Shown: positions 17,637 to 25,911 of the stretch, piece after piece
Layout: each line of letters begins with the position of its first letter
Position numbering within the stretch: the first letter of the stretch is position 1
Origin: M0108 sp963841065
GTDB lineage: Bacteria > Pseudomonadota > Gammaproteobacteria > Chromatiales > Chromatiaceae
DNA length: 64,000 bases
Direction: 5' to 3'
Assembly (NCBI GenBank): GCA_963841065.1
Contig: CAWJBI010000061.1
Coordinates: 1-64,000 of the forward strand
Made by a program: the position numbers and the translations under genes
Notes under the pieces: generated by a model
Told to the model about the DNA's origin: nothing
Databases searched by the model: none
Seen by the model: only the letters and a program-made list of their open reading frames with translations

Positions 17637-18964
17637 GTCAGGCGGCCATGACACCATGCAACTCGAGGTGTCTTGGATGAAGGTCTCCAGGGTGGTGTTA
17701 CCGAGCAAGGCCGGCCGCACCTGGAAGACCGTGGCCGGGCCCTGGGCCGGCACGGCCGGGTTGACTGGCCACTGGATCCCGACCAATTGGTAGTTGGCCA
17801 ACTTGGAACCGGCCTTGCGCAGGGCCCGCGCCAGGTCGTCGTTCAGCGTCTTCAGGTCGTCCCGGGCCTCGTCTGGACGGGCGCAGTCCGGTTTCTGGTC
17901 GGGGATCGGGATGACCCGCGTCACCTGAGTGGCGACCCCCAGGGGCTGGACCTGGTTCGGGGGGCAGTCGGCCGGGCTGCAATGGGGGTTGTTGAAGGCT
18001 GCCGGCGCCCCCGGAGTCGGCGGCACATTGTCCACCTGTTCGTAGGTGGACCAGAGCCACTGCGGCGCGCTCGGGGTCTTGGCCATCAGGTGCAGGCCGA
18101 CCAGACCCACCAGCCGCGGGGCGCAGTCGAGCGGTTGGCCGTCGGGTCCCTGGCGACAGACACAGGCGCGGCTGGTGACGAAGCGGTCGCCTTGGCCCTC
18201 GTCCAGGACCCGCCAGGCGCCTTTCGCCAAGATGGCCCCGGCCGGGAATGAGACGGCGTCGGTCTGCTGCTGGACGGCCCCGTTGAACAGCCCTTGGGCG
18301 CGAACATACTCATAGGCCACTTGATTCATGCGGATATCGAAATACACCGCTCGCCCCGCCTGGTCCGTCAGGATCGGCGGCCGGGTGGCATCGGCCCCGG
18401 TGGGCTGAACCCTGGCATCCAGCAGATCATCGACTTTCGCGGTGCGGTGCAGGACCTTGGTCGCGCCCGGCCGCGGCACAGACCTCTGGTAATGCCGGGA
18501 CCTGATCCCAGGGGCCCGGGTCGGTCGCCATTGGGGAGGAAGAGGGTGCCCACGTCGCGCCAGGTCTCCCAGACCCGCGGACCCGATGCGTCCAGCCGTT
18601 TGGCGGGGTCCGGCTGGCCGGGCTGAGTCGCCGCGGCCGGCCAGTGCAGGGCGATGAACTGCTGCCAGGCGTAGAGGTTCGCGGCCCGTTGGCGGGTATT
18701 GAAATTGGACTGGGCGAGTTCGCCCTCAACGTCCGCCGGCTGGTGGCAACTGATCTGGGGCGGCGCCAGGGGGGCGCACCCGGGGTCGGTGAGGGGCACC
18801 GCCCTGGCCGGTTGCGAGCAAGATGTTGCAGGTTCGGAGCGATGCGGGCTGGGCGCGCCTGGGCCGGCACGGCCAGGGCGCAGCAGCAATAGGGCTGGCA
18901 AAAGGCATCGGCCCAGTGCCTGCGTCACGCGGTGTCGGTAGCGAACTGGCTTGGCGTACGGCAA
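17633..18964 (-). CDS. Secreted protein of unknown function, possible cytochrome-c-like tail (frameshifted)
   Basis: About 442 residues if three extra bases (two near 18475-18505, one near 17650) are removed. The first ~30 residues are a hydrophobic signal-like segment; the only start seen is TTG 18964. Conserved-looking blocks are NLYAWQQFIALHWP, VWETWRDVGTLFLP, LTDQAGRAVYFDIRMNQ and PQWLWSTYEQVDN. The C-terminus reads SSCM and, in the shifted frame, CHG, so a c-type heme site could exist if the frame is repaired. I know similar large exported proteins only as uncharacterised or 'cytochrome c family'. The stop overlaps the methyltransferase ATG. Confidence 0.6.
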
Positions 18965-18998
18965 GTGGGTGCCCCCCTAAATCGGAAAGCGACTCTGC

Positions 18999-19202
18999 TT
19001 AGGGTTGAATCTGAATAAAACCCTGCTGAACCAGTTCTATGAGGCGCAGGTTGGCGGACGTGACGACTTTCACCCCGGGCAACAAGTCCGCATTGGTCCA
19101 GCCATTGTTCCTGGCCGTCACGCCGCAGAGCTCGAACTGTACGCCCTGGTCTTGCAGGCCCTTGATCAACGCCTTGTAGGGATTACCGCGGGGTGTATTC
19201 AC
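18999..19202 (-). pseudogene. DsrE-family C-terminal fragment
   Basis: 67 codons from a GTG that overlaps the 3' end of the Coq4-like gene. GVQFELCGVTARNNGWTNAD, then LLPGVKVVTSA and a final QQGFIQIQP, match the C-terminal half of DsrE-like sulfur-relay proteins, including the conserved Cys. The first half of the domain (about 60-70 residues) is missing, so it is either a truncated gene or a very short stand-alone version. DsrE proteins bind persulfide sulfur in sulfur oxidisers. Confidence 0.65.
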
Positions 19203-19725
19203 GCCGGATTTCGATCAGGGGGACGTGGGCTATCGCCAGATGATCCAATTGGCTGAAATCCCCCCGACAGGCTGAGCCGCGCTGGAGTGCTTCGGCGAAC
19301 AGTTCGGGGGCACCGGGCAGATCGAGAGCGCCCCGGATGCCGCCGACGTGGTAAGGGTCACCATCGCGACCATAGGGGACGAACTGAAGATCGGTGCCGT
19401 GGGTGAATAGCCCCACTTCGTGGATCAGGAAGTTCGTCAGCGACGCCATCCAGTTGGCGTCGCTGTTGTTCAAAGCCAGTTTGAAGGCGCCCAAGGCAAT
19501 CTCGCCGGGTCCGGTGGCCTCATAGCCCGTGATCACATGATTCATGTCGTGGCAGACATAGTAGCCAGGGTTGGGAGTATCGCGGCCGGGGATTGTCAGT
19601 TTGCTGCGGCGGTAGAAGCTCCCAAAGGCCCAACCTAAGCTGCCGTATGGCATCTCGGGGAGTCGCTTGACTAGTTCGAAAAATTCGTCGTCGTACTGGT
19701 CGCGGAAACTAACCATTGTCAGCAA
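19183..19725 (-). CDS. Coq4-like protein
   Basis: About 177-180 residues, from TTG 19725 or ATG 19716. The Coq4 metal-binding signature HDxxH-(11)-E is intact in CHDMNHVITGYEATGPGE, followed by IALGAFKLALNN. The upstream frame closes at a TAG a few codons before, so the N-terminus is short for the family (about 220). Eukaryotic COQ4 acts on C1 of the ubiquinone ring; bacterial homologues are less studied. It sits apart from ubi genes, next to a DsrE fragment and a secreted protein, so a ubiquinone role is only a guess. Confidence 0.7.
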   Translation of the reverse strand: MLTMVSFRDQYDDEFFELVKRLPEMPYGSLGWAFGSFYRRSKLTIPGRDTPNPGYYVCHDMNHVITGYEATGPGEIALGAFKLALNNSDANWMASLTNFLIHEVGLFTHGTDLQFVPYGRDGDPYHVGGIRGALDLPGAPELFAEALQRGSACRGDFSQLDHLAIAHVPLIEIRREYTPR

Positions 19726-19868
19726 GGTGCCGCTCCAAGCCTCGCACGACTACGCCGTGTGGGCTAGCGTGATCGCATAGGGTGGTTGGGCGCCATCTAT
19801 GCAGCTCGGGTATCTCGCCAGGGTTTTGGCAGACAGCTGGCTGGGCTGGGCGGCAATTTAATAACCCT

Positions 19869-21116
19869 TCATGGGAGCAGGGTCTCCCCGGCGAAGAGGG
19901 ACGCGATCGTCTCGCGGGGGCGGACCAGATGGATGTTGGCGCCATCCACCATGACCTCGGGGGCGCGGGGGCGGCTGTTGTAATTGGAACTCATGGTGAA
20001 GCCGTAGGCGCCGCTGCCGCGCACGGCCAGGAGGTCACCGGGGGCGAGGGCCAGATCGCGGGCCTTGCCGATGAAGTCGCCGGTCTCGCACACGGGGCCC
20101 ACCAGGTCGTAGAGGGCGCGCTCGCCACGCTCGTGGCGGTCGGCGGGGATGATGTCCTGGACGGCCTGGTAGAGGGCGGGGCGCACCAGGTCGTTCATGG
20201 CGGCATCGACGATGGCGAAGCGCTTCTGGCCGTTGTCCTTGAGCAATTCCACCCGCGTCAGCAGGATGCCGGCGTTGCCGGCGATGGCGCGGCCGGGCTC
20301 CAGCAGAATTTCGTAATGGCGGCCCTCCAGGAGTTGGTCCAGGGCGCGGGCATAGTCCGCGGGCTCGGGCGGGGTCTCGTGAGTGTAGCGGATGCCGAGG
20401 CCGCCGCCGAGATCCAGGTGATGGATGGGGATGCCGAACCGTTCCAGCCGGTCCGCCAGTTCCAGCACCCGCGTTAGGGCATCGAGAAAGGGTGACAGCT
20501 CGGTCAGCTGGGAACCGATGTGGCAGTCGATGCCGGTGACGCGCAGGTGAGGGCTCTCAGCGGCGCGTTCATAGACCCGGTCGGCGGCATGGATGTCGAT
20601 ACCAAACTTGTTCTCGCGCAGGCCGGTGGAGATGTAGGGGTGGGTGCCCGCATCCACGTCCGGGTTGACGCGGATCGACACCGGGGCGATGGCGCCCAAG
20701 GCCCGGGCAACCCCTTCCAGGCGCGTCATTTCCGCCTCGGACTCGAGGTTGAAGCAGCGGATGCCGACCTCCAGGGCCCGGCGCATCTCGTCCTCGCGCT
20801 TGCCGACGCCGGAGAAGATGACCTTGGCCGGGTCGCCGCCCGCCGCCAGCACCCGCTCCAGTTCCCCACCCGAGACGATGTCGAAACCGGACCCCAGCCG
20901 CGCCAGGACGTTGAGCACCGCCAGGTTGGAGTTGGCCTTGACGGCAAAGCAGATCAGGTGAGGATGATGGCCGAAGGCGGTGTCGAAGGCCCGCCAGTGG
21001 CGCTCCAGGGTGGCGCGGGAATAGACATAACAGGGGGTGCCGAAGCGCTCGGCGATATTGGCGACCGGCACCTCCTCGGCATAGAGGCGATGTTCCTGGT
21101 ACTGAAAATGATCCAT
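19869..21116 (-). CDS. lysA: Diaminopimelate decarboxylase LysA
   Basis: 415 residues, intact. Fold III PLP enzyme. The PLP lysine is in CFAVKANSN, with VSGGELERVLAAG, DCHIGSQLTE, LDLGGGLGI, ILLEPGRAIAGNAG and VGPVCETGDF (active-site Cys of the dimer partner). It makes lysine from meso-DAP. LptM lies just upstream on the same strand, 15 bp away, as in the widespread lptM-lysA-dapF order; dapF itself is displaced by 3 kb here. The 143 bp between lysA and the Coq4-like gene hold nothing recognisable. Confidence 0.97.
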   Translation of the reverse strand: MDHFQYQEHRLYAEEVPVANIAERFGTPCYVYSRATLERHWRAFDTAFGHHPHLICFAVKANSNLAVLNVLARLGSGFDIVSGGELERVLAAGGDPAKVIFSGVGKREDEMRRALEVGIRCFNLESEAEMTRLEGVARALGAIAPVSIRVNPDVDAGTHPYISTGLRENKFGIDIHAADRVYERAAESPHLRVTGIDCHIGSQLTELSPFLDALTRVLELADRLERFGIPIHHLDLGGGLGIRYTHETPPEPADYARALDQLLEGRHYEILLEPGRAIAGNAGILLTRVELLKDNGQKRFAIVDAAMNDLVRPALYQAVQDIIPADRHERGERALYDLVGPVCETGDFIGKARDLALAPGDLLAVRGSGAYGFTMSSNYNSRPRAPEVMVDGANIHLVRPRETIASLFAGETLLP

Positions 21117-21131
21117 CGGCGGGGGTTCTTC

Positions 21132-21347
21132 CTAGCGGACGGGTGGCGGCACGGCTTCCGGGCCGGGGATCTCGGGGCCCTGGTCTTGCTGGGGCGATTG
21201 CGCCGGGGGCTTCCGGGCGGATTGCTGCTTGCCGGCCGGTTCATCCGGCAGGAAGAGGGGGCCTTTCTGGCCGCAGGCGGCCATCATCTGGCTGATACCC
21301 AGCAGGGCGACCATGAGGATGAAGAGTTGGCGTGCCCAGCAAAGCAT
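21132..21347 (-). CDS. lptM: LPS-assembly lipoprotein LptM (YifL)
   Basis: 71 residues. A hydrophobic signal ends in the lipobox MAAC, and the mature protein begins CGQKGPLFLP, the signature of LptM, which helps mature the LptDE translocon in the outer membrane. The tail is rich in Pro and Gln. It lies 15 bp upstream of lysA, the usual partner. Confidence 0.9.
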   Translation of the reverse strand: MLCWARQLFILMVALLGISQMMAACGQKGPLFLPDEPAGKQQSARKPPAQSPQQDQGPEIPGPEAVPPPVR

Positions 21348-21411
21348 GGGTCGGGGTTCCGGGGGGAAGGGGCCTGTAGGGCAATAAGGGGGGCTAAAGG
21401 GAAATCGGCGC

Positions 21412-21825
21412 CTAGGGCTTGGTGGCCCTGTCCCCCGGGTGACCGGCGGCTGGCCGCTCCCGCTTGAGCGCCGCCAGTGGCGGTGCCTCGCGGCGTTTGT
21501 CGAGGAGGTGGTAGAGACTCAGGATGGGGTGACGAAACAGCATGCGTGGCCCGGCATAACGCATGACTACCCTGACCCGTTCCCGCTGGCTGGCGCTGTA
21601 GCAATGGACCTGGCAATTGTTGCAGGCGGGCTTCTCCTCGCCAAAGGGGCAGGTGGCGAGCCGCCGGCGGGCATAGTCCAGCAACTGGGCGCAGTCGTCA
21701 CAACAGCCGCCACGGGTGCGGTGGTGATCGTGGCAATAGAGGGCCATCATGGCGGCCATGGTCGCCTGTTCGCGCGCCAGGCGCGGACCGGTGGCTTGGG
21801 CCCGGCCCGCCTGGGAGCGGGTCAT
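21412..21825 (-). CDS. Nitrous-oxide-stimulated promoter family protein (YgbA-like)
   Basis: 137 residues. LYCHDHHRTRGGCCDDC, then CPFGEEKPACNNCQVHCY and VMRYAGPRMLFRHP are diagnostic; the eight or so cysteines suggest metal binding. E. coli YgbA is induced by NO and aids recovery from nitrosative stress. The ATG overlaps the stop of the SPOR protein (ATGA), an unusual pairing. C-terminal ~25 residues are basic and unconserved. Confidence 0.9.
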   Translation of the reverse strand: MTRSQAGRAQATGPRLAREQATMAAMMALYCHDHHRTRGGCCDDCAQLLDYARRRLATCPFGEEKPACNNCQVHCYSASQRERVRVVMRYAGPRMLFRHPILSLYHLLDKRREAPPLAALKRERPAAGHPGDRATKP

Positions 21826-23048
21826 GGGGCGCGATCCAGGACCTGGAGCTGGGCCCCCGCGTCCAGTTGGCGAATGATGGGTTTGAGAGCGGCGAGTTCG
21901 GCGGGCAGGGCCGCCTTGGCCTCGGCGGCGGCGGCCTGGTCCTTATACAGATTGTAGATAAGGGCATACCAGGGCTTGCCGCGGTGGCTTTCCTCGCGGT
22001 AATAGATGCGGCCAGGTAGGTCGGGGCGACTGGCGAAGCGGCGCACCTCCTCCAGGTTTTTGAAGCTGATGAGCTGCAGGGCCTGGGGCTGATCGCCAAC
22101 GGTGATAACGCCCTCAACCAGGGCCGGGGCCGCCCCGGCTTCGGGGGCCGACACTGGCGTGGTCTGGGTGGCGGGCGCCGAAGGGGCCGCCGGGGGTGCC
22201 GCGGTTACCGCCGTGGCGGCTGGGGTGGGGGTCTCCTCCGGGGTCCAGGATTTCTGTTCCAGGGGCAAGTTGGCGGAGGCCAGGGTGTTCGCCAGGCTGT
22301 CGCGCAGCAGCAGCATGTCCTTGCCCAGCCGTTCCTGGGCCTTTTGCATCTCTTCGATCCTGGCGATCAAATCGGCGTCCGCGGCTTGGCGCTCCTCGGT
22401 CTCCTTCTTCAGGGCATCCGGCTTGGCGGGGGATTGCTCTGGCTGGCTGGCAAGCGTCTCCTCCAAGCCTTTCAGGCGGTTCGCGAGATCGGTGACACCG
22501 GACTGGCGCTCATCTACCTTGGTCTCCAGATCCCCGGACAGGCGCGTGACGGCCTGGTCGAGCTCGCCCAGGCGTTCGTCCAGCGGGGCCGTGTCGATGG
22601 TGGAGAGGCGGGCGACCGCCTCCTGGATGCCACTCAGTTGGGCGCCAATCTTGGCGTCGCCGGTGTTGATCTGGAACAGGCCCAGGGTGGCCGCGCCGAC
22701 GGAGACGAGGAAGGCAAAGAGGACGAAGGTGGTCGTCACCAGGCCCCGGCGGCGGATCTCCTCCTCGATGTCGTCCCGCTGGGCGTCCAGGGCGCGCCTG
22801 ACTTCCGTCGCGGTCCGGCGGCGATCATCGTCCACGTCGGCGATACGTCCGATCAGGGCAACCTCGAGGTCCCGCAGCTTGTTGGCCTGGGCCTCCAGTG
22901 CGTCGTTCAGATCCGTCAGCCGGTCACCACCGCCCGTTCCTGAAGCGTCGCCCGGTCGCCCCTGATCGGGGGTGCCTGGGCTGCCCGGTGGGGGGGCCGG
23001 GGTCTTGGCCAGCTTGGCCTGGTCGGCGGAGGAAGGTGCGTTTTCCAT
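21822..23048 (-). CDS. Membrane-anchored coiled-coil protein with C-terminal SPOR-like domain
   Basis: 408 residues from ATG 23048, chosen over an upstream TTG because CAGGAG lies 10 bases before it. A Pro/Gly-rich cytoplasmic head and heptads (about 45-120) precede one membrane helix (TTTFVLFAFLVSVGAATLGL). A long periplasmic coiled coil and an Ala/Pro linker follow, then a SPOR-type domain (ALQLISFKNLEEVRRF, then RGKPWYALIYNLYKD). SPOR domains bind denuded peptidoglycan at division sites. Similar architecture to DamX/FtsN but not a clear orthologue. Confidence 0.75.
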   Translation of the reverse strand: MENAPSSADQAKLAKTPAPPPGSPGTPDQGRPGDASGTGGGDRLTDLNDALEAQANKLRDLEVALIGRIADVDDDRRRTATEVRRALDAQRDDIEEEIRRRGLVTTTFVLFAFLVSVGAATLGLFQINTGDAKIGAQLSGIQEAVARLSTIDTAPLDERLGELDQAVTRLSGDLETKVDERQSGVTDLANRLKGLEETLASQPEQSPAKPDALKKETEERQAADADLIARIEEMQKAQERLGKDMLLLRDSLANTLASANLPLEQKSWTPEETPTPAATAVTAAPPAAPSAPATQTTPVSAPEAGAAPALVEGVITVGDQPQALQLISFKNLEEVRRFASRPDLPGRIYYREESHRGKPWYALIYNLYKDQAAAAEAKAALPAELAALKPIIRQLDAGAQLQVLDRAP

Positions 23049-23155
23049 GTGATCGTCGGCTCCTGTGGGGTGTCTTTTGAGATCTGTCAATGATCCCCCA
23101 GCCGGGGGCGGATTCCAAGTGGAAACCGTATCCTGGCGCGGATTCCGGTAGGAAT

Positions 23156-23473
23156 TCAGTTATCCCACATCACATTCTTGCCCCGCGCCGCCGCCTTGGT
23201 CAGCAACTCGATCAGGGGCAGGGCGCGATTGGCCAGGCTGACATGGCGTCCGCTGTCATCCTCCTCCCGGCCGGCTGGAGGCGCCGGGTCCAGGGCCAGG
23301 TCCGGATGTTCCGCGACCGCCGATTGCAGTCGCGCCAGGGCCTGGGGAATATCCGCGGCCAACAAGGCCCCGGGGATCCTGCCACTTTGCCCCATGAGCT
23401 TGAGCAAAGTCAGGGCTACGTCGCCGAACATGACGATGTCGGCATGGGCATCGGTTTTGAAAGTGATCAACAT
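23156..23473 (-). CDS. DUF1840 family protein
   Basis: 105 residues from ATG 23473 with GAGG just upstream. It starts MLITFKTDAHADIVMFGDVA and ends RGKNVMWDN, the two conserved ends of DUF1840, with a variable acidic middle. Small cytoplasmic protein of unknown function common in beta- and gammaproteobacteria. It is separated by ~100 bp from the SPOR gene and transcribed the same way. Confidence 0.85.
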   Translation of the reverse strand: MLITFKTDAHADIVMFGDVALTLLKLMGQSGRIPGALLAADIPQALARLQSAVAEHPDLALDPAPPAGREEDDSGRHVSLANRALPLIELLTKAAARGKNVMWDN

Positions 23474-23651
23474 GGGGATATCCTCGTCGCGGAGATGGGG
23501 CAGTCGGATGGCGGTTGGGTTTGGGCCCGCAAGGGCGATATTATCCGCGACCCAGGCGTGGCCGGTATAGAATCCTGTCATCCCCCTAGCCTGACCTGGT
23601 GGTCTCTCGGTTCGAGCCCCAGGCCGTCCTGACCTCATTTCGGAAGCGCCC

Positions 23652-25199
23652 ATGAAGAAACCCGACCTGCTCCTGCCCGCCCTCCTGGTCCTTGGCCTCC
23701 TGCTCGGCCCGCTCCCGGCGCTGGCAGATATCCCGGCCACCCCCGTCATGACTCTGTATAAATTCAACGGGCCCAGGACCAACCCCTACTATGACGCGGA
23801 CGATTTCGCCAGGCGCGGTCCCCAATCCCCGGCGGGCCAGCTCACTCAGGGTAGTTCCATCATCCCCTGCCTGGTGATCCGTAATGGCAAGCCCTTGGTG
23901 GATGAGAGCGGCACCCCCTACGTCGGCTTTGAGGTCGTCGTGGACACCGCCAAGGCCGGGCCCGAGGCGACCGATAAATTCAAGAAGGCCCTGGCGGATC
24001 GCAAGGGTCTGAAGGTCGAGAATCACCACTGTTCCCCTGGCATCAAGCGGGTCATCAGCGTCCGCGACTTTTATGCCATGAGCAAGGCCCCCGCCTTCGA
24101 TCCGCCCAGGACCGGCAAGGGCCAGAAAACCGAGGGCGGCAGCACCCTGGACCGGCTGGTGCGCGGCTTCCATAATTCGCCCCAATGCAGCCAGGTCAAC
24201 GACGACCTGGTGGGTCGCCGGGGCGCCCTGGCGCAGGCCTGGGACAGCTATATCGCCGCCAACAAGGGCCGGGCCTCGGCCGAGGATCTCAAGCGCGCCA
24301 AGCACCTGGATTACGTCATGCGCACCGCCCTCTTCGAGGGCCATCTTGGCCGCGGCTGTAACGCCTATGGCGCCTGCGAGCGCAATATCATTGCCCTTTC
24401 CATCCGTAACCGCGCCGTCGGCAAGTGCCAGGCCGGTCAAGGCTGCCGTCAACCTGGCGACTTCCAGGGCGCCTCCTCCTCCGTCTCTCAGTACAACATC
24501 TGGGATGAGTTTCTCACCCAGGTCTCGGGTCTCACCTCCTGCTACCTTCGGGATGACCTCGGCAGCGCTGGCAACGCCCGCAGCGGGGACTATTACGATA
24601 AGCTCCAGGCCATGCATGCCCAGAGTGTCGGCGATGTCGAGCGCATTATGTACGGGGACGAAGCGGCGCTGCGTGACCTCTTCCCCGGCAATTCCGTGCG
24701 GGATATTACGGGCCTGCGCAATTACTACCATGCCCCGGCCATGGGCAAGTGTTTTCCCAACCACAAGGGTGTCGAATACATGTCCGGCGCCATCGCCCGC
24801 AAGGGCGGTGATTTTGCCCTCATCGCCAACACCCGTATCCAGATCGAAGGCAAGGAAGGCGAGGGTTATCGCTTTCGCGAGTTCCTCGTCACCGAGGACG
24901 AGGACGCCGATCGCATCCGCCTGGAGGACAACTTCCCCGGCTTCGCCGTTGACGCTCGCAAGGTCAGCGGCAAGCCCCCAGCCGCTTGCCCGGCCTATGG
25001 CATCCCCGCGGGCTGTCGCCACGACAAGATTGGCCGCCATCGCAAGGTGCCCTCCTGGTTAGCCGAGGGCAAGCCCCTGGAACTCAGGTGTCAGATCAAG
25101 GCTCGGGGCGAAAGCTGTAAGTCGGCCCCTGCCATCCAGTCCGTGAGCGTCGGCGGTGTCTGCGATACCCAGATGCGGCCCGTGGCCCATATCGATTAG
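23652..25199 (+). CDS. Large cysteine-rich secreted protein of unknown function
   Basis: 515 residues. A clear Sec signal peptide (hydrophobic LLPALLVLGLLLGPLPALA, cleavage after ALA) leads to a mature protein with about 16 cysteines, many in short loops (CNAYGACE, GKCQAGQGCRQ, CPAYGIPAGC), so several disulfides are likely. No lipobox, repeat or membrane anchor. No family recognised. The DUF1840 gene is divergent 180 bp upstream; a hypothetical gene follows after 84 bp. The frame is intact over its whole length, which is notable in this window and argues for a real gene. Confidence 0.75.
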   Translation: MKKPDLLLPALLVLGLLLGPLPALADIPATPVMTLYKFNGPRTNPYYDADDFARRGPQSPAGQLTQGSSIIPCLVIRNGKPLVDESGTPYVGFEVVVDTAKAGPEATDKFKKALADRKGLKVENHHCSPGIKRVISVRDFYAMSKAPAFDPPRTGKGQKTEGGSTLDRLVRGFHNSPQCSQVNDDLVGRRGALAQAWDSYIAANKGRASAEDLKRAKHLDYVMRTALFEGHLGRGCNAYGACERNIIALSIRNRAVGKCQAGQGCRQPGDFQGASSSVSQYNIWDEFLTQVSGLTSCYLRDDLGSAGNARSGDYYDKLQAMHAQSVGDVERIMYGDEAALRDLFPGNSVRDITGLRNYYHAPAMGKCFPNHKGVEYMSGAIARKGGDFALIANTRIQIEGKEGEGYRFREFLVTEDEDADRIRLEDNFPGFAVDARKVSGKPPAACPAYGIPAGCRHDKIGRHRKVPSWLAEGKPLELRCQIKARGESCKSAPAIQSVSVGGVCDTQMRPVAHID

Positions 25200-25283
25200 G
25201 TTTTCCCCGGGGGCTCGGCCATCCGGGCAAACGACTCGGATCCGGCTGTGGCCCAGGGCTGATTCGCTAGCGAGAGAGGTGCT

Positions 25284-25814
25284 ATGACGAGGAGCTATGA
25301 CATTCACTTTTCCGGTGATCTGCAGCCTGGGGTGGATCCGGCGGTGGCGAGGGCGCGGATTCAGGGCCTGTTCAAGCTTTCCGACGAGGTGGCGGCGCGG
25401 CTTTTCAGTGGTCGGACGGTAGCCCTGAAGCGGGGACTGGACCTGGCGCGGGCAGAGCGGTTGCGGCAGGTCTTTCTGGAGGTGGGGGCCCTGGTACGGC
25501 TGGTGGAGCAGGGACCCGCGGCGGACCCCCCGCCTCTGGCCACCCCCGCGCCGCCCCTAGTGCTCGCGGAGCAGGCGGCCCCGCGGCGCGACTGGGACCT
25601 GGCGCCAACGGATGGCCGGCCCCTGGAGCCGGAGCCACGCCAAGCGCCACCGGCGGTGGATATCAGCCACCTGAGTCTAATCCCGGGCCAGGACTGGAGT
25701 CTGGCGGATTGCGATCAGGGAGCCGAGCCGGTGGTGGCGCCAGATATCAGTCATTTGCGGATGCTGGCGCCGGAGTCTAGGTCTACCCTGGACGCGGGTG
25801 CGGGCAAGGCATGA
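25284..25814 (+). CDS. Hypothetical protein with N-terminal L12-like domain and DISHL repeats
   Basis: 176 residues with GAGAGAGG-type ribosome site. The first ~70 residues (YDIHFSGDLQPG, LFSGRTVALKRGLD, FLEVGALVRL) match a small alpha/beta domain found in front of GYF, RDD or DUF805 segments in gammaproteobacteria. The rest is Pro/Ala-rich and low in structure, but two copies of a DISHL motif (VDISHLSLIPG and PDISHLRMLAP) stand out. No enzyme motif. Function unknown; likely a protein-interaction adaptor. Confidence 0.7.
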   Translation: MTRSYDIHFSGDLQPGVDPAVARARIQGLFKLSDEVAARLFSGRTVALKRGLDLARAERLRQVFLEVGALVRLVEQGPAADPPPLATPAPPLVLAEQAAPRRDWDLAPTDGRPLEPEPRQAPPAVDISHLSLIPGQDWSLADCDQGAEPVVAPDISHLRMLAPESRSTLDAGAGKA

Positions 25815-25911
25815 AGGATTTTGGGCTCCGACTGGCTCGATAAGGCCATGGCCCAACAACGTTTTTTGCGCCATTCAAGACAACTTTTCCGGTGGGGCTA
25901 GGGTGGATCTG

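Noticed and set aside
17004..18479. Apparent fusion of the secreted protein with a methyltransferase
   Set aside because: The methyltransferase has its own ATG at 17636, overlapping a TGA in the repaired upstream frame, so two genes are more likely.
23586..25040. 484-codon minus-strand open frame over the Cys-rich secreted gene
   Set aside because: The plus strand has signal peptide, ribosome site context and Cys pattern; the antisense frame is Gly/Ala/Val-rich without motifs.
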